The translations under genes were made by a program, and so were the position numbers. A stretch of DNA of 64,000 bases from Saccharicrinis sp965230625. Its GTDB lineage: Bacteria; Bacteroidota; Bacteroidia; Bacteroidales; Marinilabiliaceae. Under the pieces are notes generated by a model. That model was not told where the DNA came from, did not search any database, and worked only from the letters and a program-made list of their open reading frames with translations. Numbering within the stretch: the stretch's first letter is position 1; each line of letters opens with the position of its first letter. The DNA is taken from contig CBDDLL010000002.1 of the NCBI GenBank assembly GCA_965230625.1, forward strand, positions 806,001-870,000, given 5' to 3'. Shown here one piece after another: positions 18,305 through 27,315 of the stretch.

Positions 18305-19498
18305 TCATGCAGTAACCAACTTCTGAACCAAATCAGAGGCTTCTTTCAATGTAATAGCTGAATATACTTTTAAACCCGATTCATCAATTATTTTTTTCCC
18401 ACCTTCGGCATTTGTACCCTGTAAACGTACAATAATAGGTATATTAATTTCTCCAATCTTCTTATAAGCTTCAACTACTCCACTTGCAACTCTATCACAA
18501 CGTACAATTCCTCCAAAAATATTTATGAGTATTGCTTTTACATTGGGATCTTCAAGTATAATTTTTAATCCCGCTTCAACTGTTTGAGCATTAGCACCAC
18601 CTCCAACATCTAAAAAATTAGCAGGATCACCACCAGATAATTTAATAATATCCATAGTAGCCATAGCTAATCCAGCACCATTTACCATACAACCTACATT
18701 ACCATCTAACTTCACAAAATTTAAATTGTGTTTTGATGCTTCAATTTCAGCTGGATCTTCCTCATCTAAATCTCTCATCTCTAAAAAATCCGGATGTCTG
18801 TACAATGCATTATCATCTAAGTTAAGTTTAGCATCAATTGCCATTATTAAATCATCCGATGTTTTTAGCACAGGATTTATTTCAACAAGAGAGGCATCTG
18901 CTCCAACATATGCATTGTACAAAGCAGGAACAAACCTAGTCATTTCTTTAAATGCTTTACCTGATAATCCCAGGTTAAAAGCTATCCTACGCGCCTGAAA
19001 AGGTAAAACTCCGGTAGACGGATCAATTTCTTCTTTAAAAATTAAATGAGGTGTTTCCTCTGCCACTTTTTCTATATCCATACCTCCTTCAGTAGAGTAC
19101 ATAATTATATTTCTACCGGTATTTCTATTAAGCAAAACACTCATGTAATATTCCTTAGGTTCTGAATCGCCTGGATAAAAAACGTTTTGAGCAATTAAGA
19201 CCTTATTTACTCTTTTACCCTCTGGTCCTGTTTGATGAGTAACCAATTGCATCCCTAATATTTGTTTTGCAATCTGCTTTACTTCGTCCAAGGTTTTTGC
19301 AACTTTAACTCCACCACCTTTTCCTCTACCTCCTGCATGTATTTGAGCCTTAACTACCCAAATATCTGTTCCTGTTTCTTGTTTTAATCTTTTTGCAGCT
19401 TCAACGGCGCCATCCGGATTATCGGTAACAATCCCTTCCGAAATCCTGACTCCGTATCTTTTTAGGATCTCCTGACCTTGGTATTCGTGTATATTCAT
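18305..19498 (-). CDS. sucC: Succinate-CoA ligase, ADP-forming, beta subunit
   Basis: Beta subunit of succinyl-CoA synthetase in the tricarboxylic acid cycle: succinyl-CoA + NDP + Pi gives succinate + CoA + NTP. At 397 residues it is full length. The N-terminal ATP-grasp fold starts MNIHEYQGQEILKRYGVRIS; the nucleotide-binding KAQIHAGGRGKGGGVK is at about residues 51-66; the CoA-ligase domain shows FLDVGGGA and NIFGGIVRCD. The alpha subunit (sucD) is not adjacent, whereas many bacteria keep sucCD together. The start agrees with the conserved N-terminus. Confidence 0.97.
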   Translation of the reverse strand: MNIHEYQGQEILKRYGVRISEGIVTDNPDGAVEAAKRLKQETGTDIWVVKAQIHAGGRGKGGGVKVAKTLDEVKQIAKQILGMQLVTHQTGPEGKRVNKVLIAQNVFYPGDSEPKEYYMSVLLNRNTGRNIIMYSTEGGMDIEKVAEETPHLIFKEEIDPSTGVLPFQARRIAFNLGLSGKAFKEMTRFVPALYNAYVGADASLVEINPVLKTSDDLIMAIDAKLNLDDNALYRHPDFLEMRDLDEEDPAEIEASKHNLNFVKLDGNVGCMVNGAGLAMATMDIIKLSGGDPANFLDVGGGANAQTVEAGLKIILEDPNVKAILINIFGGIVRCDRVASGVVEAYKKIGEINIPIIVRLQGTNAEGGKKIIDESGLKVYSAITLKEASDLVQKLVTA

Positions 19499-19585
19499 GG
19501 TAGATTTTATTTAAAATGGTTACTTATCAATATAGTTTTGTGTAATGTACAATTTTGGATGCAGAATTAAAAAGTTCAAAATGTT

Positions 19586-19593
19586 TATTTTTG
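19586..19593 (+). promoter_or_regulatory. -7 element for the TrmH-family gene
   Basis: TATTTTTG, a TAnnTTTG match, ends 19 bases before the ATG at 19613. No clear -33 box at standard spacing. Confidence 0.45.
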
Positions 19594-19612
19594 CCTGATA
19601 AAACAATCGTAA

Positions 19613-20149
19613 ATGAAAAAACTAAGAAACAAAGAATTAAACAGATTAAGTATTGAAGAGTTCAAGGAAACTAAAAAAACATCGATTATTGTAGTGTTAG
19701 ACAATGTTAGAAGTTTAAATAATGTAGGATCTGTTTTTAGAACATCTGATGCACTTTGTCTCGAAGAGATACACCTTTGTGGTATAACTCCCACCCCACC
19801 CCATAATGATATTCACAAAACTGCTCTTGGAGCCGAAGATTCAATGGATTGGAAATATTTCGAAGACACTAATGCTTCTTTATTAGAATTAAAAAAGAAT
19901 GGCTATCAAGTATATAGCATCGAACAAGTAGAAAATAGCACTTCACTTATTGATTTTAAATTATCAAAAAAAGACAAAATTGCATTAGTTTTTGGCAATG
20001 AAGTAAAAGGTGTTCAGCAATCTGTTATCAATAACTCTGATGGTTGTATCGAAATTCCCCAGTTTGGAACAAAACACTCGTTAAATATTAGTGTTAGTGC
20101 AGGTATTGTTCTGTGGGAAGCAACAAAACAAATACGAGATTTAGTTTAA
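19613..20149 (+). CDS. SpoU/TrmH-family RNA 2'-O-methyltransferase
   Basis: A 178-residue SPOUT methyltransferase that transfers a methyl group from S-adenosylmethionine to a ribose 2'-OH in tRNA or rRNA. The three family motifs are present: motif 1 NVRSLNNVGSVFRTSDA, motif 2 IALVFGNEVKGV and motif 3 IEIPQFGTKHSLNISVSAGI, which together form the trefoil knot. There is no N-terminal substrate-binding extension, so it resembles the short TrmH/TrmL-type proteins. The target nucleotide cannot be told from the sequence. Its stop overlaps a strong terminator. Confidence 0.9.
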   Translation: MKKLRNKELNRLSIEEFKETKKTSIIVVLDNVRSLNNVGSVFRTSDALCLEEIHLCGITPTPPHNDIHKTALGAEDSMDWKYFEDTNASLLELKKNGYQVYSIEQVENSTSLIDFKLSKKDKIALVFGNEVKGVQQSVINNSDGCIEIPQFGTKHSLNISVSAGIVLWEATKQIRDLV

Positions 20150-20179
20150 AAAGAGATGTACATTTGTACACCTCTTTTT
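20148..20179. terminator. Bidirectional terminator between convergent genes
   Basis: A 15-bp stem (AAAAAGAGATGTACA with TGTACACCTCTTTTT, one mismatch) begins inside the TrmH-family stop codon. It has A- and T-tracts on its two sides, so it can serve both the TrmH-family gene and the converging protease gene ending at 20190. Confidence 0.8.
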
Positions 20180-20189
20180 ACAAAATAGA

Positions 20190-21602
20190 TTATTTATCTT
20201 CTAAAAACATTGGATCCCAAGGTGGTAATACAATTGCTTCTGTTTCGAATATTTTAAGTACTTTTTCGCTTACAAACTTCTTATGTGGAACAATCCTGAA
20301 CATATACTCTGTAAACCAATCATCTGTAAACGTTAAATATCCATTATGTCCTGATTCTTTACCCCAACTATTTTCAAATTGCCACATAATAGTGTTATCA
20401 TTATCATCTGTATCTACTGCCATCAATGCCATTCCATGTGAAGATCCACTCTCTCCTGTAGAAATACGTTCTGCTTTATTCATAGAAAACTCAACTCCAA
20501 GCAAGTCTCCATACAAATAATTATCAACTGCACACAATCCTTCTTTTGAATTTAATTGTTTACCTACATCACATGATGCATATAATGCTTCGTTTCCTTT
20601 TATGGACTCAAAAGCTATCTTCTTTAATTCCTCAACAGGAAGGTTTACATACTTCCAATTTTTACCTTCCATTACATTACGATCATACGATATTTCATAT
20701 AGTTTATAATATGGTCGTGTTGGATCATTCATTAACATTACATAATCATTTAGTTCAACACCAACTATTTCATTATAAAACTCAACAGGGGTATACTCTT
20801 TTGTACTACTTATTTCATCTTCTTTATTGGTAAATCTCCAACTAAACTTTTTAGGTGGTTGACCTAATGTTAAAACTAACATCCTATAAATATCACCTAA
20901 CATATCTTGTTTTAAACTCCTGGCTTGTTTCTCACTTTTAGCAGCTCTAAGTTTTAAACCATCTTCTCTAAGCTTACGACGCAATAATTTATTTAGTGTT
21001 GATGTATTTTCACTATGAAAAGTTTCGGGCATTGCATATGCAGGTAACACTCCATATTTATTAGCAAGGTTTACAAAATTATTCCACACACCTCCATCTC
21101 CTATACAATTTTTAAACAACCAATTAACCGTTTGTCCACTTTCTTTTTTCCCAACTTGAGCAACTAAAGGACCAATATCCTCATTCATTCCTAACTTACT
21201 AGTTAAAATAATTTGCTCAAGAAATAAATTTGATTTCTCAAGCATATCATAGAAATACAGATAATTTGTAGAAAATGTAAATGATGATAGATTGTATTTT
21301 TCAATTACCTTAGGTCGCAAAACATTTAAACTTGTAAACATCCAACAACGTCCTGATTTCTTTTGGTTGGTTATTCCATTTACCTTAACCTTATATTTAA
21401 AAGCATGATCGTTAGTTGCAACATTTTTTCTATTTAAGGCTATCTTTCTTAAATCATTTCCCGAAACAGCATTAATTAATGCCTTCTCCATGCCTGTTTC
21501 TTTAATATTTCCTTCAAAACCAGTTAGCATTTCTGGTGTAATTTTCTGTGCAAACACACCAAAAGTGAAGAAACTAAAAACTAATAAAAAAGTAATTCTC
21601 AT
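20190..21602 (-). CDS. C1-type aminopeptidase (bleomycin hydrolase/PepC family), exported
   Basis: Papain-fold cysteine peptidase of about 470 residues from the ATG at 21602, preferred over an upstream ATG (21647) because MRITFLLVFSFFTFGVFAQ is a good signal peptide. The catalytic Cys is in KKSGRCWMFTSLNV, the His in SSHGMALMAV and the Asn in FENSWGKESG, all in the bleomycin-hydrolase context. The family normally forms cytoplasmic hexameric aminopeptidases; Bacteroidota often have an exported version like this one. Its likely role is peptide trimming in the periplasm. Monocistronic. Confidence 0.9.
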   Translation of the reverse strand: MRITFLLVFSFFTFGVFAQKITPEMLTGFEGNIKETGMEKALINAVSGNDLRKIALNRKNVATNDHAFKYKVKVNGITNQKKSGRCWMFTSLNVLRPKVIEKYNLSSFTFSTNYLYFYDMLEKSNLFLEQIILTSKLGMNEDIGPLVAQVGKKESGQTVNWLFKNCIGDGGVWNNFVNLANKYGVLPAYAMPETFHSENTSTLNKLLRRKLREDGLKLRAAKSEKQARSLKQDMLGDIYRMLVLTLGQPPKKFSWRFTNKEDEISSTKEYTPVEFYNEIVGVELNDYVMLMNDPTRPYYKLYEISYDRNVMEGKNWKYVNLPVEELKKIAFESIKGNEALYASCDVGKQLNSKEGLCAVDNYLYGDLLGVEFSMNKAERISTGESGSSHGMALMAVDTDDNDNTIMWQFENSWGKESGHNGYLTFTDDWFTEYMFRIVPHKKFVSEKVLKIFETEAIVLPPWDPMFLEDK

Positions 21603-21817
21603 GTTATTTTTTTTTGATTTCTGAATGTTCAAATAAAATAAATACATTCAATAACTCACATAAACTTTTATCATCTTTTCTTAATAAATTAAAATTATGA
21701 AAATTCATGTGTGTAATATTATCCAAAATTGTTACTAATTGACTATATAACGCCCCACTTTCTTCTTTTAATATGGTTCGTTTAATATTATTGTCGTAAA
21801 ATATTATAAATAAAAAA

Positions 21818-21837
21818 GGCCGATCAGTAGATCGGCC
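21818..21837 (-). terminator. Strong terminator after the TPR lipoprotein gene
   Basis: Perfect 8-bp stem GGCCGATC / GATCGGCC with an AGTA tetraloop and an adjacent A/T tract, 27 bases past the stop at 21865. Confidence 0.85.
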
Positions 21838-21864
21838 CTTATATTGTATTTTAAAAATATACTA

Positions 21865-23586
21865 TTACTGAAGAATCGCTTTAAAAGTTGCATCTTCTAG
21901 GAATTTACCAAACTCCATATCATTAGCAGCAGCTTCTTTTAAAGATCCGTCAAGCTCAACAGCTTTACGTAAGCTATCAAATACTAAATCGTTATCAGCA
22001 GTACGAGCACCAACAATAGCTTTTAAGTAATACTTAAGACCAATTTCGTTAGTGTTAGCATTTAATGTTGATAAAGCAGCATCATACTTAGTAGCTAAAA
22101 TTTTAGCTAACGCAGCATTGCAGCTTGTACTGTTACCAAAGTAACGCATTGCAGCATCATAATCTCCCTTATGAATTGAAAGGATACCTAAGTTATTATC
22201 CAACTCAGGACCAGCTCCTGCAGCAGCTCCGAAATACTCTTCAGCTTTAGCAAGATCACCTTGACGTAATGCAACAACACCTAAGTTATTATTAACAGTT
22301 TCGTTATTTGCTTTTAATTCGTTTGCTTTTTCTAAAGCAACTTTAGCTTCGTCTAATTTATTTTGATTAACTAAAACACAAGCAGCATTGTTATATCCTC
22401 TCCAACATTTAGGGAATACTTTATTTACGCTTCTATAAATAGTTAATTGTTTATCTAAATCATCAGTTAAAGTTGCAGCATAAAGTAACTCTTCAACAGT
22501 TAATGAATCAGGATTTGAAGTAGCTAAAGCAGAAATTTCTTCATCTGATTTACCAATTACTTCAATGTTAACATCAACTTTAGAACGACGTAGTTGAGGT
22601 AAGATATCATCAGCAATTACTTTATAAGTTTCAGCCATATTTTTGATTTCTTTCTCACGTACTTCAGGATCTGAATACATTGAAAGAACTCTTAAGATAA
22701 GTTCTTTATCTTGAATGCTAGAAGCTTCCATTAAAGCTTTAAATCCTTCCCAATCTTCCGGAGTATTTTTTACATCAAAAAATCCTTCTGCAGAACCATC
22801 AACTTTAGCTCTTTTAAGCTCTTTTGATAAGTAGCTTTTTGTTGTTTTTTGTCTTTTTTCTGATAAAGAAGTATTTAAGTCAGTAGGTCCATCAGGTGAT
22901 GCATATGAAGAAATAGAAACTCCTTTAAACTCTTTGTTTTCTGCTTTTTCAGAATCTTTAATAAAATCTTTAAGAGCTTTAATCTCTTCTTTTCTTAATT
23001 CAGTACCTCTTAAAGCAGCTTGTTGAATTAGGAAATAGATATCTGCACCTTTGCTTTCAGCAACAATTCTTTGAAAGTTATCTTTACCAATAGTAGCAGC
23101 AGCACCATCATCTTTTACTAAATCAGAAGTAGCAATAACACCATCTGCAATTTTAACATCATCAAAATCAAGACTTTCTCCAGCCTTAATAGCTTTAATA
23201 CGTACTACTAAGTCAGATACTTTCATGTTTTCGTTATAAGGTACAGAACCAGTGTAAGTGTACTGACCACCATTTAGGTAAGAAATTACTTGGTTGTTAC
23301 CATCTACACTTTCTCCTTGTACAGTTTTTGGAGGGAATGCAGTTTCTCCACCTTCATACTTCAAAACAGGAGTAAGTTGTACAGTAGCTTTTTTGTCCAT
23401 GTAATTTTCAGGTACTTTTACCTTAATAGTAACGTCAACTTTACCAGCATGCGCTTCCAATACCTCTGGTGTAACTGTATAAGCTACATCTTGCGCTTTA
23501 GTTTTCATTTTGTTTAAGCCCGCACAGCTTGCTAGTAAGGCTGCCAAAGCTATCGAAGCAAAAACATTGATTCTTGATTGTTTCAT
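21865..23586 (-). CDS. TPR-containing envelope lipoprotein
   Basis: A 573-residue lipoprotein: signal peptide with lipobox LLASC (Cys21). Residues ~30-150 form a beta-rich domain (VDVTIKVKVPENYMDKKATV). Residues ~175-330 contain a segment resembling the OmpA/Omp85-associated periplasmic fold (ISSYASPDGPTDLNTSLSEK RQK), which suggests peptidoglycan contact. The C-terminal ~200 residues carry tetratricopeptide-like repeats (NNLGVVALRQGDLAKAEEYF). A good promoter precedes it and a strong terminator follows, so it is an independent, probably well expressed gene. Envelope assembly or integrity is the likely role; exact function unknown. Confidence 0.75.
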   Translation of the reverse strand: MKQSRINVFASIALAALLASCAGLNKMKTKAQDVAYTVTPEVLEAHAGKVDVTIKVKVPENYMDKKATVQLTPVLKYEGGETAFPPKTVQGESVDGNNQVISYLNGGQYTYTGSVPYNENMKVSDLVVRIKAIKAGESLDFDDVKIADGVIATSDLVKDDGAAATIGKDNFQRIVAESKGADIYFLIQQAALRGTELRKEEIKALKDFIKDSEKAENKEFKGVSISSYASPDGPTDLNTSLSEKRQKTTKSYLSKELKRAKVDGSAEGFFDVKNTPEDWEGFKALMEASSIQDKELILRVLSMYSDPEVREKEIKNMAETYKVIADDILPQLRRSKVDVNIEVIGKSDEEISALATSNPDSLTVEELLYAATLTDDLDKQLTIYRSVNKVFPKCWRGYNNAACVLVNQNKLDEAKVALEKANELKANNETVNNNLGVVALRQGDLAKAEEYFGAAAGAGPELDNNLGILSIHKGDYDAAMRYFGNSTSCNAALAKILATKYDAALSTLNANTNEIGLKYYLKAIVGARTADNDLVFDSLRKAVELDGSLKEAAANDMEFGKFLEDATFKAILQ

Positions 23587-23684
23587 AATATTAACCTAAT
23601 TATGTGTTTTCAATTAACTTTCGATAAGTTTTTTACAAATTTAATAATGTTTTAAAAAAATAAAAGGGTCGCTTTCATTTAATG

Positions 23685-23716
23685 CAAATATAGATATTCT
23701 ATGAAAATAAAAGCAA
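23685..23716 (-). promoter_or_regulatory. Promoter of the TPR lipoprotein gene
   Basis: On the minus strand TTG (23714-23716) is followed after 21 bases by TATATTTG (23685-23692), the Bacteroidota -33/-7 arrangement. The untranslated leader would be about 95 bases. Confidence 0.6.
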
Positions 23717-23803
23717 TCAGCTCATAATTTAATCCGATTATTTATAATTTAAGGACGTTTTATACGTTCTTTCTTTGATTTTTACTTTTACGTAATATAT
23801 TAC

Positions 23804-24454
23804 TTATATTATTTTAATATTCGAAACACCCTTCAAATAATTATTATTTAGAAAATTAAGAAATTGCTGATAATGTCCTGGTTTTTCAAAGTCAGCATTA
23901 GTTGCATCAACCACTACCACCGGAAAATCCAGAACCTCTTTAAAGTAGTTAAAGTAGCCTTTTGTAATAGATGATAAATAATCATTGCTTAACCTCTGCT
24001 CATAATCCCTTCCTCTTACCTTAATGTTACTTTGCAAAGTATCTATATTTCTATGCAAATAAAACAACACATCTGGTTTTACCGAAAAAGATTTAATCAT
24101 GTCAAAAAACTGCCTGTACAACTGGAATTCATCATCTGGCAGGGTAATTTTAGCAAAAATAAATGACTTCATCAAATAATAATCAGCTACCGTTAAATTA
24201 CTAAACAGATCTCCTTGCTCCAAATCTGTTCTTAATTGTTTATACCTGGCTGCTAAAAATGAGAGTTCTAAAGGAAAGGCATATCGTTCCTGATCTTGAT
24301 AAAACTTGGGTAAAAAAGGATTATCTTCAAAGGTTTCCAGTACTAGACGTGCATATAAAGTTTTGGCAACTTTTTTTGCCAGTGTTGTTTTTCCTGCACC
24401 AATATTGCCTTCGATAACTATAAAACGATTTGCCTTTCCTTTATTTAATATCAT
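23804..24454 (-). CDS. Deoxynucleoside kinase
   Basis: A 216-residue cytoplasmic salvage enzyme that phosphorylates deoxynucleosides using ATP. The P-loop GNIGAGKTTLAKK is at residues ~16-28; the substrate-site ETFEDNPFLPKFY follows near residue 40; ADYYLMKSFIFAK and the lid-region arginines in RGRDYEQRLS are typical of the dNK/dGK family. Five bases separate its start from the stop of the prolyl oligopeptidase gene upstream, so the two may be co-transcribed. Substrate preference is not decided by the sequence. Confidence 0.9.
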   Translation of the reverse strand: MILNKGKANRFIVIEGNIGAGKTTLAKKVAKTLYARLVLETFEDNPFLPKFYQDQERYAFPLELSFLAARYKQLRTDLEQGDLFSNLTVADYYLMKSFIFAKITLPDDEFQLYRQFFDMIKSFSVKPDVLFYLHRNIDTLQSNIKVRGRDYEQRLSNDYLSSITKGYFNYFKEVLDFPVVVVDATNADFEKPGHYQQFLNFLNNNYLKGVSNIKII

Positions 24455-24459
24455 CTATT

Positions 24460-26604
24460 CTAATTCAACTCATATGCGGGTTCTTCACCCATGTTATAAA
24501 ACATAAACGACCATATATCGGCTGCTTCTTCAATTTTTTTGCTAGTTGGTTTTCCTGCACCATGTCCAGCTTTACTTTCAATCCTTATAACTACAGGATT
24601 ATCACCATTATATTTATCTTGTAATTGAGCTATATATTTAAATGAGTGTGCTGGCACTACCCTATCATCGTGATCAGCAGTAAGTACCATAACTGCAGGA
24701 TAATTTACCCCTTCCTTTATATTATGGATAGGAGAATATTTATATAAGTATTCAAACATTTCTTTGCTATCTTCTGAAGTCCCATAATCCGAAGCCCAGA
24801 ATCTTCCTATCGTAAACTTATGGTAACGAAGCATATCCATTACTCCAACAGCTGGCATAGCTACTTTAAATAAGTCTGGACGCTGGTTAACAACAGCTCC
24901 AACCAATAATCCTCCATTTGATCCTCCCATTAGAGCCAATTTACCTGGCGAGGTATATTTTTTATTAACTAAATACTCTGCTGCAGAAATACAATCGTCG
25001 AATACATTTTGTTTTTGCAATTTTGTTCCTGCCTGGTGCCATTCCTTTCCATATTCTCCTCCTCCACGCAAATTAACCATAGCAAATATTCCTCCATTCT
25101 CAAGTAAAACCATACGACTAACAGAAAAAGAAGGAGTTAAACTAATATTAAAACCACCATATCCATATAAAAATGTTGGATTACTGCCATCTAATTCTAA
25201 ACCTTTTTTATGAATAAGAAACATAGGCACTTTTGTTCCATCTTTACTTTCAAAAAACACCTGCTTAGTTTCGTAGTTATCAAATTCAATATCTATTTGA
25301 GGTTTCCAATATAATTCTGATTTATTTTCAGCTATATTATATTTATATATGGCAGACGGATAAACAAATGAGTTAAATGAAAAGAAAGTTTCATTATCTT
25401 CTTTCTTTCCACTAAATCCACCAACAGAACCAATAGTAGGTAATTCAACATCATGCATATATTCCCCAGCTAAATCATAAACCTTTACTATATTGTGAGC
25501 ATCCTTTAAATATTGAGCAATTATTCTTTCTCCAACAATCGATGCACCACTAAGTACATCATTTTGTTCTGGAATTATATCAACCCAATCGTCTTGACTT
25601 GGTTTATCTAAAGTAAATTTAACTATTCTCTTTTTAGGTGCTTTATAATTAGTTGATACTAAAAATTCTCCATTTGAATGATCCAGAAGTTGATTGTCGC
25701 TCTCGAAGTTGGTAACTACTTTTACAATTTTTGATTTTTCTGAATCAAGGCTTTTTATATACAAGGCATTACCGCTTGTTGATTCCATTTGACCGATGAT
25801 TAAGTATTTCTCATCCTCTGTTACACCAGCCATAGCCATTCTGCCAGGATGTTCGGGATCTTCGAAAATCACTTTATCCTTTTTAATAGGATCTCCAAGC
25901 TGATGATAATAAATCTTAGGGCTTAAATTCTCACCTTTAAGTTCATCACCTTCTTTAGGTTCTTCAAACCTTGAATAGAAGAATCCGTTTTTATACCAAG
26001 CTATTCCAGAAAATTTAACCCATTTAATATGGTCTTCTAATAATTTACCAGTTTCAATTTCCTTAATATAAATCTCTCTCCAATCGGAACCTCCCCTTGA
26101 AATCGCATAAGCCAAGTATTTTCCATCTTTAGAGATTGAAAAAGTGCCTAGAGAAACTGTTCCATCTTCGGAAAGTTTATTTGGATCGATAAGTATTTTT
26201 TCCTCATCATCTTCACTTTTCTTATAGTAATATGTAGATTGATTTTGCAATCCATCGTTTTTGGAATAAATAATTAATTCTGACTCCTTAAATGGTGCTC
26301 CCATTTTTTCGTAATTCCATATTTCGGTTAATCTGTTTTCAATAGTTTTTCTAAAAGGAATTTTCTCTAAGAAGCCATCTGTTACTTTATTTTGCTCTAC
26401 TACCCATGCTTTGGTTTCGTCTGACATATCGTCCTCTAACCATCTATATGGATCTGCTACTTTAGTAGCAAAATATACATCGGTAGTGTCAACCTTTTTA
26501 GTTTGTGGATAAGTTAACTTCCCCACTTTTGGCGTTGTGTTGCAAGCAATTATTCCTAAACCTATTGCAAGGCTAATTAATTTGTTGATTGATTTTGGTT
26601 TCAT
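24460..26604 (-). CDS. Prolyl oligopeptidase (S9A), lipoprotein
   Basis: Serine peptidase cleaving after proline in short peptides. The ATG at 26604 gives MKPKSINKLISLAIGLGIIAC, a lipoprotein signal with a Cys at the lipobox; an earlier ATG at 26655 would bury it. The N-terminal seven-bladed propeller begins YPQTKKVDTTDVYFATKVAD PYRWLEDD. The C-terminal alpha/beta-hydrolase domain has the nucleophile Ser in GGSNGGLLVG, Asp in DHDDRV and His in GHGAGKP. About 714 residues, standard length. Acts in the periplasm or on the cell surface. Confidence 0.93.
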   Translation of the reverse strand: MKPKSINKLISLAIGLGIIACNTTPKVGKLTYPQTKKVDTTDVYFATKVADPYRWLEDDMSDETKAWVVEQNKVTDGFLEKIPFRKTIENRLTEIWNYEKMGAPFKESELIIYSKNDGLQNQSTYYYKKSEDDEEKILIDPNKLSEDGTVSLGTFSISKDGKYLAYAISRGGSDWREIYIKEIETGKLLEDHIKWVKFSGIAWYKNGFFYSRFEEPKEGDELKGENLSPKIYYHQLGDPIKKDKVIFEDPEHPGRMAMAGVTEDEKYLIIGQMESTSGNALYIKSLDSEKSKIVKVVTNFESDNQLLDHSNGEFLVSTNYKAPKKRIVKFTLDKPSQDDWVDIIPEQNDVLSGASIVGERIIAQYLKDAHNIVKVYDLAGEYMHDVELPTIGSVGGFSGKKEDNETFFSFNSFVYPSAIYKYNIAENKSELYWKPQIDIEFDNYETKQVFFESKDGTKVPMFLIHKKGLELDGSNPTFLYGYGGFNISLTPSFSVSRMVLLENGGIFAMVNLRGGGEYGKEWHQAGTKLQKQNVFDDCISAAEYLVNKKYTSPGKLALMGGSNGGLLVGAVVNQRPDLFKVAMPAVGVMDMLRYHKFTIGRFWASDYGTSEDSKEMFEYLYKYSPIHNIKEGVNYPAVMVLTADHDDRVVPAHSFKYIAQLQDKYNGDNPVVIRIESKAGHGAGKPTSKKIEEAADIWSFMFYNMGEEPAYELN

Positions 26605-26731
26605 AAGTATTAAATATAAATGATTGATAAACATAAGGCACCAGTTAAAATACAATAGAGATTTAATTCTCTTTATTAATATACTAAAGTGCCTTTAGGG
26701 AACTTATTTCTTGATTGACTAATAATATGAA

Positions 26732-27214
26732 CTAAAAGATTTGGTGTGCTTTACGCATTTTTTCTTCTTTTATTTTTCCGGTAAACCAACCTGACATCAA
26801 ACCTAACAACCATCCTAATATAATCCCCCCTTTTAAATAACCAGATAAAAATACTATCCCCGCAACAATACCAACTGCAACTCCAACCATCATTCCAATA
26901 ACTGTATATATCGAGACTATAAAACCTTTTGGTCTTATTGCATGCTTTTCTTTTAAGTGCTGTAATATTTCTTCCACCAAGTTATCAAAATTGATGGAAT
27001 AGCGATTACTATCATCGAAAAATTCGTCGAGATGCTCTGTAGACTCTTGTAACTTTTGCCAATACATTTTACAATCCGGACACGATTTAGATTTAACAAA
27101 TAAGAGCTTGCCTAACCTGGGCAACACTTGAAAATTTGATAACACAGCCTGTATTCTTGGGATTTTCTCTGCTTTTTCCTCTAAGGCGTCCATCCATTCG
27201 TTATATGTTAACAT
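26732..27214 (-). CDS. Small membrane protein with CPDC motif and glycine-rich hairpin
   Basis: A 160-residue protein not matched to a named family. The N-terminal ~100 residues are soluble and helical and contain SCPDCKMYW, a CxxC pair that could bind metal or react with thiols. Residues ~105-150 are two glycine-rich membrane segments (VIGMMVGVAVGIVAGIVFLS and GGIILGWLLGLMSGWFTG) separated by a short turn, followed by a basic tail (KEEKMRKAHQIF). Glycine-zipper hairpins often mediate oligomerisation. It stands between pnp and the prolyl oligopeptidase gene on the same strand. Function unknown. Confidence 0.7.
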   Translation of the reverse strand: MLTYNEWMDALEEKAEKIPRIQAVLSNFQVLPRLGKLLFVKSKSCPDCKMYWQKLQESTEHLDEFFDDSNRYSINFDNLVEEILQHLKEKHAIRPKGFIVSIYTVIGMMVGVAVGIVAGIVFLSGYLKGGIILGWLLGLMSGWFTGKIKEEKMRKAHQIF

Positions 27215-27274
27215 GCACCATTATGTTAAAATTAAATGCAGAAAGCTTTATGTGCTTAATTCTACAAATAAAAA

Positions 27275-27290
27275 AAGGCCTTACGGCCTT
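27275..27290 (-). terminator. Terminator after pnp
   Basis: AAGGCC / GGCCTT stem with a TTAC loop and flanking A and T tracts, 26 bases past the pnp stop at 27316. Confidence 0.75.
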
Positions 27291-27315
27291 TTTTGTTTAT
27301 TTTTTCAATTAAATT

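Noticed and set aside
23290..24624. Plus-strand frames opposite the TPR lipoprotein and kinase genes
   Set aside because: They are shadows of strongly supported minus-strand genes and show no family resemblance.
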